Shown here: positions 1 to 8,128 of the stretch, in pieces
Layout: every line of letters starts with the position of its first letter
Numbering within the stretch: the first letter of the stretch is position 1
Source of the DNA: Pisaster brevispinus
Taxonomy: Eukaryota > Echinodermata > Asteroidea > Forcipulatida > Asteriidae
DNA: 64,000 nucleotides
Direction of reading: 5' to 3'
NCBI GenBank assembly: GCA_023634235.1
Contig: JAMKCF010000020.1
Span: 3,782,001-3,846,000, forward strand
Made by a program: the position numbers and the translations under genes
The notes under the pieces: model-generated
What the model saw: only the letters and a program-made list of their open reading frames with translations
Database searches by the model: none
Told to the model about the DNA's origin: nothing

Positions 1-84
1 ACTTGGTGCTTTGAAAGAATTAACGAGACCTGGACTGGTAGACAAGTCTAAATCCAACTTCCTCTTGGCCTGTCGAGAGATAGA

Positions 85-605
85 ATAAATCATTTAATTG
101 TAATTTTGATATTTTTACACTTTTGAGTTGTTTGTAATTTAATCAATCAAAAAATTAGGCCCCAACCTCAAGGTTTTGAAAAACTAGCTACACTTCTGCC
201 ATTGAGGGCATGCTTCAAATTGACACTTCTTTGATATAAATTATCATCATTCTGTGGGATGTCTTTTTGTTGTTGCAACAAAGCTGCTAAACAAAACTGA
301 GCTTCCACAAATGATGTAACATGAGTGAGGACGTAACGGCAGGCTTTGAACTCCGCTCTTGAAGGGGCACGGCAATTTTCCTCTGGTAAGGGACACTCTA
401 TGAGGAAAATTTTTATCTGTATTGAAACTTTGCAAAGGGCACCACATCAAAAGCACAGCAGGGCACCACAGAAATTGCTGTGGGTGCCGTGGGTTATTAA
501 AATCTGTTTAATCTCATGTGAACTCAATTTCCTTTTGATTGAAAGCGTTTTAAATTAATTTCAGCAAAGCTTGTTTCCGTTTTCATTCAAGCTGGTCTTT
601 AATTT
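85..605. repeat. Dispersed repeat, copy 1 (pairs with 31210-31640)
   Basis: Long collinear similarity to 31210-31640. Shared blocks include TTAGGCCCCAACCT followed by GGTTTTGAAAAACTAGCTAC, and later AAAATCTGTTTAAT followed by CATGTGAACTCA. The copies differ by substitutions and small indels. No coding frame is convincing in either copy, so this is probably an old non-autonomous element. The outer ends are not defined. Confidence 0.7.
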
Positions 606-1290
606 TTAAACAGTATGGGTCATAAAAGAAGTGTTTTCTATGGGGGGTGTATGGAAGCAAATACGCCGACTGAAGTTGTACCCTGTGCTCGTTCTAAGCA
701 GAATTTAGAACCAAATGACTAGCAAGCCTTTGGTGACCTTAGTTTACCTTTTTGGTACGAGTGAAAAACTGGTGGTCAGATTTGGCTTTGTTATAAATTG
801 TTGTTTAATGGGGGGGGGGGTCATTGTTCTTCCAGTCAAGCTCAGTCGAGAGGAGGGGGCTGTTGACGTCTGTCCCCGTTCATTTTCAATAATATAGACA
901 AACTTCCTTCATCATTAACCAAGCAAAGTAGGCCTAGTTAATTTTAAAATGTTAGTCACTGGACTGGATTTAATTGTTTATAATATTATTAAATTTTAAA
1001 TACCACAAACAGAAAGTTTACAACATTTGTTGCCATTCTTTTGTAGTACTAACTTAAGGGCAAGGCCCTACTGTGTTAGGCCTACACCAACTATATAGTC
1101 ATGATAGTGATGTAGAGTTAGTGGAACTGACTGTAACAAAGACATGATCATGACTGAAGTAGAACAAGAACAGTGTCGTAACTGAGAGTGAGAGTGGTAG
1201 AACTTCAGAAGTTAGAACGAACGTTCCCTGTCCGTAAAGTAACTAGAACTTTGTGTGGCTAGGTTAGCTTTTAAAATAAGAAGTAAAATA
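606..1290. other. AT-rich intergenic DNA
   Basis: No exon, repeat array or clear inverted repeat was recognised. It contains a G10 run near 811-820. If the minus-strand exon at 1291-1684 is real, this stretch is its first intron. Confidence 0.4.
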
Positions 1291-1684
1291 CCAGTGGCCT
1301 GCCGAGGGCTGGTCGGGATCCTTTCGTCGTCAGGTCCGGAGTGCAGTCCACCACGTCCAACAATTCTTCGAACCCCTCCGCCCAGTTCGAGTCGTCCAGG
1401 TACGGGTTTGTGATTTCCGACCCGAACGTCGGACTTGAAAAAGTCAGATTTTCCTCGAGTTGCTGCTGCTGGTGGTTTGCTGGATTTGTGATGAGAATTC
1501 TGGGCCGGTGGTGCTGGGGGACGATTGTGCTGCTGTTGTTAGCTGAGCTAACTCTTCGAGAAGTTTGCAAGCCACCCCTCGGCATTGTGTTACGCGAGGC
1601 GTTGTTTTCTCTGTACTCTACACCGGTATTGTAAACAGTATGGCTGGGCTCTTTTATGATTCTCTTTCGGAAAATTTGGGTCAC
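1291..1684 (-). CDS. Possible first coding exon of an unidentified gene
   Basis: I do not recognise the product. A minus-strand frame opens at an ATG at 1684 and stays open to a candidate donor (CACTG then GTATTT) just below 1291, about 131 codons; an internal ATG (MPRGGLQ) could be the true start. The stretch is clearly richer in GC and CpG than its surroundings. The predicted peptide is basic and Ser/Asn-rich at the start, has a short glutamine run (NHQQQQ), and ends in an acidic hydrophobic patch (WAEGFEELLDVVD) of the kind found in transcriptional activation regions. It would be transcribed away from NKAIN. No downstream exon is recognisable before the window edge. A chance open frame in a CpG-rich promoter is the alternative. 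Confidence 0.35.
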
Positions 1685-2340
1685 AAATGCACCTAAATTA
1701 CAGGTGTTCGGATTAAAGTTCCAAAGTAATAAACAGATGGGTGGATAAAGGATACTTTAACGAGTACTTATGGTGATCCAGAAGTTGTGATGACTTATGA
1801 AAGGGGGAAGATTGGGTAGATTACGAGAGGGTGAATGACAGCACAACTGACCCGGTCCAGCAAACCCCAAGCAGTAAATTTGGGAGAGTCAATTTGCAAA
1901 GCGCGCGAGTTGTATTTCGCGGGAGTAACATCACGTGAAGTTTGGCGGAAAGTGTGGCCCCGTAATGTGAATAATTTAGACAGTTGCTAGCTAAGGCGTT
2001 GGTGGAAAAATAAAATACCACTTAGTTCGTATTTTGTGGGGGTTTTTATGAGTCTCAAAAATAATATGAATAGATGTCTATGCACTATTTCCCAAGTAAC
2101 ACCTTTAAATTATTGTGATATTAACACAAAGTTTATTGTCCAAATTATATTCATAGTGCGGGGCCAACTGCCTAAGTGGAACTGTCCCTTTAAAATTTCG
2201 CGGGGAATTATTGTTGTTAGGGGAACCAGCACAGTTTTCCATAACAGCATGAAATACATTAGATATGTTTATTGTTTAATTCATAATAAATCAATAATTA
2301 TTAATGTAAAAATAGTAATAACATAAACAAACTAGATGTA
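1685..2340. other. Intergenic DNA between possible exon and tandem array
   Basis: No recognised gene. GC is moderately raised to about 1990, consistent with a promoter or 5' untranslated region for the possible minus-strand exon, then the sequence becomes AT-rich. Open frames here are short and lack domain features. Confidence 0.3.
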
Positions 2341-2543
2341 AGTGATTGTAACTTACAATCACACAGTTGTTCCGTTCTGCTGACCTAAAAAGTTCTGTTT
2401 TGTAGCCCCAGATGATGTGAACTGATTCTGTTTTTTTGTCTATATGACGTAATGTTGTTCGAAATGAACGCTGTTTTCAAGAGTGATCATCACAGTGTAA
2501 AATAGTTTAATTAAGTTCGGATCTTGATTAAGACCGGAAGTTA

Positions 2544-2560
2544 AGGTCAAAGTGAGGTCA
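2544..2560 (+). promoter_or_regulatory. DR5 site 1
   Basis: Perfect AGGTCA direct repeat with five-base spacer AAGTG, the classical RAR/RXR half-site spacing. Function is inferred. Confidence 0.5.
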
Positions 2561-2683
2561 CCGTTAAAAAAATGCCAGAAGTGTTATAAGCTACAATACA
2601 ACACAAACATTTCGACTTTATGACATGTGGTTCAGGAGATATGATTTTTAAAGTTTTGAACTTCCTGTTTGAACCGGAAGTAA

Positions 2684-2700
2684 AGGTCAAAGTTAGGTCA
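2684..2700 (+). promoter_or_regulatory. DR5 site 2
   Basis: Perfect AGGTCA direct repeat with spacer AAGTT, the only spacer that differs among the seven. Confidence 0.5.
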
Positions 2701-2844
2701 CGATTATACATAACATGTCACTGTACATGAAATGTCGCAAGTATTGTAAGCTTCAATACAACACAAACGTTACGCCTTTATGACCTTTGGTTCAGGAGAC
2801 ATGATTTTGTAAAGATTTGAGCTTCCTGTTTGGACCGGAAGTAA

Positions 2845-2861
2845 AGGTCAAAGTGAGGTCA
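2845..2861 (+). promoter_or_regulatory. DR5 site 3
   Basis: Perfect AGGTCA direct repeat, spacer AAGTG. Confidence 0.5.
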
Positions 2862-3085
2862 TCCTAGAGATAATTTTTTGCAATTGTTGTAAGCTACAAA
2901 ACAACACAAACAATATGAATTTACAACATGTGGTTCAGGAGATATGATTTTTTAAAGGAATAAGCTTTGAACTTGTCGCAAGTGTTGTAAGCTGCAATAC
3001 AACACAAACGTTACGCCTTTATGACCTTTGGTTCAGGAGACATGATTTTGTAAAGATTTGAGCTTCCTGTTTGGACCGGAAGTAA

Positions 3086-3102
3086 AGGTCAAAGTGAGGT
3101 CA
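3086..3102 (+). promoter_or_regulatory. DR5 site 4
   Basis: Perfect AGGTCA direct repeat, spacer AAGTG. Confidence 0.5.
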
Positions 3103-3234
3103 TCCTTAGAGATAATTTTTTGCAATTGCTGTAAGCTACAAAACAACACAAACAATATGAATTTACAACATGTAGTTCAGGAGATATGATTTTTTAAAGG
3201 AATAAGCTTTGAATTACCGTAATTCGACACCTGA

Positions 3235-3242
3235 TGACGTCA
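3235..3242. promoter_or_regulatory. CRE palindrome TGACGTCA in array
   Basis: Full consensus CREB/ATF palindrome at the end of the first super-unit; it recurs at 3840-3847 at the end of the second. Confidence 0.4.
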
Positions 3243-3403
3243 CAGTAAACAGTTCTGTTTTTTTGTAGCCCAAGATGTGAAATGATTCCGTATTTTGTGT
3301 TTATGACGTAATGTTGTTCGAAATGAATGCTTGTTTTCAAGAGTGATCATCACAGTGTAAACTAGTTTAATTAAGTTCGGATCTTGTTTTAGACCGGAAG
3401 TTA

Positions 3404-3420
3404 AGGTCAAAGTGAGGTCA
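3404..3420 (+). promoter_or_regulatory. DR5 site 5
   Basis: Perfect AGGTCA direct repeat, spacer AAGTG; counterpart of site 1 in the second super-unit. Confidence 0.5.
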
Positions 3421-3546
3421 CGTTTTTTGTGAAAATGTTTTAAGTGTGGTAAGCTACAAAACAACTCAAACATTACGACTCTATGACATATGGTTCAGGA
3501 GATATGTTTTTTTAAAGTTTGAACTTCCTGTTTGGACCGGAAGTAA

Positions 3547-3563
3547 AGGTCAAAGTGAGGTCA
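3547..3563 (+). promoter_or_regulatory. DR5 site 6
   Basis: Perfect AGGTCA direct repeat, spacer AAGTG. Confidence 0.5.
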
Positions 3564-3690
3564 CGATTGTACATAAAATGTCGCAAATGTTGTAAGCTAC
3601 AATACAACACAAACATTACGCCTTTATGACATGTGGTTCAGGAGATATGATCTTCCAAAGATTTGAGCTTCCTGTTTGGACCGGAAGTAA

Positions 3691-3707
3691 AGGTCAAAGT
3701 GAGGTCA
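3691..3707 (+). promoter_or_regulatory. DR5 site 7
   Basis: Perfect AGGTCA direct repeat, spacer AAGTG. Confidence 0.5.
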
Positions 3708-3839
3708 TCCTTAAAGATAATTTTTTGCAATTGTTGTAAGCTACAGAACAACACAAACAATATGACTTTACAACATGTGGTTCAGGAGATATGATTTTTT
3801 AAAGGAATAAGCTTTGAATTACCGTAATTCGACACCTCA

Positions 3840-3847
3840 TGACGTCA
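3840..3847. promoter_or_regulatory. CRE palindrome TGACGTCA in array
   Basis: Second copy of the CREB/ATF palindrome, closing the second super-unit. Confidence 0.4.
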
Positions 3848-5008
3848 CAGTAAAAAAAATTGTGTTTTTCATACTAATACATTTTATAAGGAACACGATG
3901 GTAAAAATAATAAGAAATTCCGATCTAATGCATTCTCAAAAAAAAACTAAACCTACATAGGAATTACATGTGCAGCACATGTACAAATCGAATGGGCTGT
4001 GCACAAAGCAATTGGTCCTCTGTCGGTTAGGAATTAAATAAACCAGCTACGCATTTCAAGACTTTTTCCTAGACTCACGAAAGTCCTAATCTCATAAGGG
4101 TCCTCATTGTATAGCATGACCCATAGAGACGATAAACAACCAACGGACTGGGTGTAGTCTATGAAGACTTACCCTTTTACCCACGGTTACAAGTTTTACC
4201 AATTAAATATTAATTATATAGGTCCTTAGATTAGTTTTTTGGTCATGAAACATCTCATATCAAAAGCACTTTACTTTTCTAAACAAATTATGTAAATTAG
4301 GAAAGTAATTAGTGCATTTAATTGAAAATAATGTGTTTTTGACTGTCAAAACTGTGTTATGTTTTTTCTTCACAACCTATTTTTCACTGACTGGGCATTG
4401 TAAAAAATAAGCCCCACGAACTCCATACACCATGGCCAGACCAGTTTACAAAATCTTTCTTCTATTAACAAAAAAAGGGCATGAGTCTCTAGCAAAACCT
4501 TACCATGACATACAAGCAATTGTTTCTCTTGTTAAGAAATTACAATTTTGAGCTGTTGGAGATGACGATTTGGAGTGGGTGAATGCAATTTAAACGAATT
4601 CCATTCGTTTACACTGCATTTCCGGCTGCTTTTTTTTGTTACAATTCAATCTAGTTCAATCATGGAGGTAGAAATAGAAATTCAATTCAATTTAAGTCAA
4701 AACTCCCATTTATTTCCATCTTCGTGAAAACTTCCAACAAAATAGCCAACAATTTAGAAAAGTACCAATGCACTAAATGGTCATGCCCACGAAAAGCCTG
4801 TAGTTTCTTGCCTCGGAAAAGAAATGCTACAATAGTGTCTGCTGCATGCTCTCACTATTGTCTAACAACCACGGTATGCAAGGAGTGAATGAAAGTTATG
4901 AGAGACGTCTGGGGAAGTGTGTGCGTCTTGAAAACAAAAGCCGCTCATCACGAACCAAACTTTGAACAACTCAACAAAAAACACATTAACAACTGAAATA
5001 AACATTAT
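3848..5008. other. AT-rich intergenic DNA
   Basis: No gene recognised. Around 4660-4740 an AATTCAATTCAA...CATTTATTTCCAT stretch resembles 40030-40080, so a dispersed repeat fragment is present. Confidence 0.4.
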
Positions 5009-5594
5009 AAGCAATAGAAAAAGAGGACCGAAACGCGCTCAAAATGTTCGAACACTTTCTAAAAAGCTTGAAGTTTTGTCAGTTATAATGAAGCTTCTTC
5101 TTCACATGTCGAGTGAGAATCAAGTATTGAAAGGCAAACTTTAAAACGTTTGAGGCGTCATATACAGTTCTTTATAGAAATAAAGGGGAAAGGGGTGGGG
5201 TAGGAAAAATGAACATTGGTTAAGAGCAACAACAGAAGTGTGAGTGTATAGGGGCGGAGGGAAAGGAGGGGTGCGAGAAAAAAAGAGAGACCGAGTGCCT
5301 ATAGGCACACACAGTTTCCTTTTTTTCTTTCTCACACCCTCTCTCCTTTCTGACCTCCCCCACCCCCCCCCCCCCCACACACACATGCATACCTGTTTTA
5401 TTGTTTTGCCCTTCACCATTGTTCATTTTTTCTACCTTCCCCTTCCTTTCTATTTTTTATAAAGAACTGTATGACGCCTCAAACGTTTTATGATTTTCAA
5501 TCAACATGGGGAGAAGCTTCGTAACTGCCAAAACTTCTTGAGAAAGCGTTTGAACATTTTGAAAGCGTTCCGATCCTATTTTTTGTATTTGCTT
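5009..5594. mobile_element. 586-bp palindromic (foldback) element
   Basis: The two halves are reverse complements around TGCCTATAGGCA at 5296-5307. Good arm pairs include TAAAACGTTTGAGGCGTCAT (5142-5161) with its complement ending at 5490, and CTCAAAATGTTCGAAC near 5038 with its degenerate complement near 5560. Arms are near-identical in the inner part and decay outward. The right half contains a C14 run. No transposase-like frame. Related TTTTCACGAAGAG words continue to about 6030, so the original element may have been larger. Confidence 0.75.
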
Positions 5595-6231
5595 CAAAAA
5601 GAACTTTCACTATTTGATGCATATCGTCACTGTTTTCCCCTTCACGAAGAGGCAATTCTTCAAAAAATCACACATTTTGGCAAATCGGTGTTTTTACATA
5701 TTTTGGATGTTATTAGTGACATCATCATTTTCCCCAAGTTTCAAGTGCTAAATCGTTATATTTTTCTAATTACGCTAATTAGCACAAGGACCATTTTACC
5801 AAACTCCCACGTTTGCGTTTTCACGAACAGCCAAATTTAGAGTTTCCATTTTTTACATTCAACTACATAGCGCTGGCACAATGCCAAAACCGACTACTCT
5901 GCGTTTTGAGTTTTCACGAAGAGGCAATTTTGTACATGTGACCTTAGTTTTCACGAACAGACACTCGTCGTTTACGCATATAGTTTGTTCACGACGCGCT
6001 GCACATAGACCTCGTTCGCGCAGTTTTCACGAAGGGAAACTCGTGTTAAACAGTTAATCACTCATTAATTAAACGTACTGAAATGAAGACAACAACATAT
6101 TTGCACGGTTTAGGATCTCCGCTTTATGCTTGGAAAAAATGTCAACGTTTAAATGGCAAATTTCAAAAATCGTTTAACTTCATACGCGATTTTCTCCAAA
6201 CATGAAAGTTTGGATGCGCTGCTGGGGCAAA
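5595..6231. repeat. Decayed repeat carrying TTTTCACGAA words
   Basis: The word GTTTTCACGAA or a close variant recurs around 5638, 5818, 5913, 5947 and 6022, and GAGGCAATT recurs near 5648 and 5924. It looks like decayed flanking copies of the foldback family. No gene recognised. Confidence 0.45.
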
Positions 6232-6408
6232 ATAGACCTTATGCACATGACGTCATTTCAGTAGGGCGCCCTCGCCTAGAGGTCAAAAGGAGGTTGTTCA
6301 TTGGCCAATCCTGTGCGCCGCGCGTACAAATCTGTGCGTTTCGATTGTTTCGTCACCATTTTACCTCTACTTTATGGCGGCTGGATGACGTCAATGCATA
6401 AGGTCTAT
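6232..6408. mobile_element. Short inverted-repeat element with CRE sites in its ends
   Basis: Terminal inverted repeats ATAGACCTTATGCA (left) and TGCATAAGGTCTAT (right) enclose 177 bp. Just inside each end is a full TGACGTCA palindrome (6248-6255 and 6386-6393). The interior is GC-richer than its flanks. The ends resemble the elements at 32265-32441 and 63495-63661 (ATAGACCTTTATCAT). Confidence 0.8.
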
Positions 6409-6519
6409 TGCCTCTTCGAGAAAACGGTGGATACCATCAAAATGGTTTTAGTGGTCATACATGGTCTCATCTCATGACTTGCTTACACAGGGTCACATGT
6501 ATGATTTCACTCGATTTTC

Positions 6520-6880
6520 CCGTGGCCGAGCGGGTAAGAACACCGACCACAAGCTCTGGTGTTTCGGATTAGCAGAGGTGTGGGCTCGAGTCCCAGTCGT
6601 GACATTCTTGTGTTAGCAAGACACTTAACCATTCATTGCTGTGTTCGTCGGATGTGACATGAAGCTGTAGGTCAATAAATAGAAGGGGTTTGCCCCGGTG
6701 TTCCTTTTTAGTCTGATCGGCAGCATATTGCGCCACAGCACCTTGTATAAACCATTACCTGGTGCTATAAGAAATAGGTCTCGTACTTCAAAATGTAGCT
6801 CCACATACCTTGCAGGGAAAAAAAATACTGAGCGCTTTGATACGCCCCTAGGGGTGTGATAAAGCGCTATATAAGAGCCC
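6520..6880 (+). mobile_element. tRNA-derived SINE
   Basis: The head resembles a tRNA-Leu/Ser: A box in GTGGCCGAGCGGGTAAGA and B box in GGCTCGAGTCCC. The tail contains GTTAGCAAGACACTTAACCA and ends with AAGCGCTATATAAGAGCCC. The same family occurs at 22346-22767, 47195-47356 and 57345-57760 on the other strand, and a related head at 42025-42290. Pol III-type promoter boxes are present but it is not a functional tRNA gene. Confidence 0.85.
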
Positions 6881-6885
6881 AGGGG

Positions 6886-6965
6886 CCGATTTCACAAAGA
6901 GGATAAGATTAATCTTAACTGCCAATTGATGAGATGAATATTATCTCTTTGTGAAATCAGCACCA
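6886..6965. mobile_element. Tiny inverted-repeat element
   Basis: GATTTCACAAAGAG and its complement CTCTTTGTGAAATC enclose an AT-rich core of about 50 bp. Confidence 0.5.
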
Positions 6966-8074
6966 GTATTATTATCACTATGCATATTATTTTTTAAACA
7001 AATAAACGACAAAAACTTCTGTAATGTAAGACAGTGGGATCAGATTACAGGGTAATTAATCCCCAAGTTTCAAGTCCTGTGTGGATCACTCATGTCTTTA
7101 AGACATGTATGTTTGTATCATGTGCATAAAATGATGTTCAATGGGACTATTTCAGTTATAGTCCCATTGATTCCCATCTTTACAAAGACTCTACAACACA
7201 TTATACATTGAACGAAATTAACGTGCTTGCTGATTCCTTGTTAACCAGCACCACATCTTCAATCAAGTGTAATTTTAGACAGAAGGATAAAATGACAAAA
7301 TAAACATCACTTCCATCATAATAAAATTCAAAATTCTTTCATTTGATATCAAACACGACATACTTTGAGCAAACTTTGGGTCAATGACCCCAGTTTCAAT
7401 GACCCCCCTGAAAAAACAATTTCCCCCACCCCCTATCGGTCCTTACTTTTTGTTGTCAATGTTGACACCCATACCTACCATTATCAGCTTCTTTCCAATT
7501 TTTTTTCCCAGATGAATCCTAATTTAGGGATACTATAATCTATCTCGTTCATTCTAATTTTATTACAAAGCATTTTAGAAGTATTTTTTTGAATATTGGT
7601 TGCTTCAGCGGTGCACCCACTGATCTCTATTATTGGGTGCGCCAGTTGTAAAGTAAATAGCGCCACCATTTGGCAGAGTTGATGTAAAGTAGCACTACTT
7701 CAATTGTTTAAAAATATTAATTCGCCAAAGTTTGAACTTCGTGGCACCTTCTGAGAAAAACACACACAAACAAGAGCAACATTTTTAGAATTAGATTTTA
7801 AGTTAAATTCATCAAATATTTGTAATTTCTGGGGTTAATTTCTATCACGATCTGTATACAATCATGGTCTACTTATTCTAGGCGGAGTTACATTATCCTC
7901 TGAAATCGCTGTTGTGCGACATCCAGATTGTAAACACTAAAAATACTCATTAATATGATTAATGTAATCAAAATGCACGAAGGCCGGACAGATCACTGAG
8001 TGATTTTGAGTACAAACATAGAGACAGTGTACTTGTGTGGCAGTTTACATTAGGAAACACATGGTTTCGCCATC
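6966..8074 (+). other. Upstream region of NKAIN
   Basis: AT-rich sequence with no recognised gene. A hairpin at about 7139-7169 pairs CAATGGGACTA with TAGTCCCATTG. The last few hundred bases before 8075 should include the NKAIN promoter and 5' untranslated region; no TATA box or initiator can be assigned with confidence. Confidence 0.4.
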
Positions 8075-8128
8075 ATGGGGTGCTGCACAGCAAGATGTAC
8101 GCTGATGACGTTATGTGCTCTACAAATG
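8075..8128 (+). CDS. NKAIN: NKAIN exon 1 (coding part)
   Basis: Encodes MGCCTARCTLMTLCALQM, 18 codons, phase 0, followed by donor GTAAGT. The cysteine-rich start matches the family N-terminus. Confidence 0.9.

Larger units (their letters stand above)
2386..3847. repeat. Complex tandem array with a DR5 nuclear-receptor site in each unit
   Basis: Units of roughly 140-160 bp share TTCCTGTTTGGACCGGAAGT, a pair of AGGTCA half-sites, a TTGTAAGCTACAA stretch and GTGGTTCAGGAGATATGA. A higher-order duplication is visible: 2386-3242 and about 3249-3847 both begin with AGTTCTGTTTT-like sequence, contain ATGACGTAATGTTGTTCGAA and end in GACACCT followed by a TGACGTCA palindrome. Seven units carry AGGTCA, five bases, AGGTCA. 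The array lies about 4.2 kb upstream of the NKAIN start codon. It has no coding potential. Confidence 0.9.

Noticed and set aside
1341..1634. 97-codon plus-strand frame
   Set aside because: Antisense shadow of the possible minus-strand exon; leucine/cysteine-rich without domain features.
5141..5462. Several 60-90-codon frames on both strands
   Set aside because: They lie in the palindrome and its G/C and purine-rich runs; the symmetry produces matching frames on both strands.
6520..6600. tRNA gene
   Set aside because: A and B boxes are present but acceptor and anticodon arms do not pair and the sequence continues into a SINE tail found in other copies. The same applies to 38459, 42025 and 57740.
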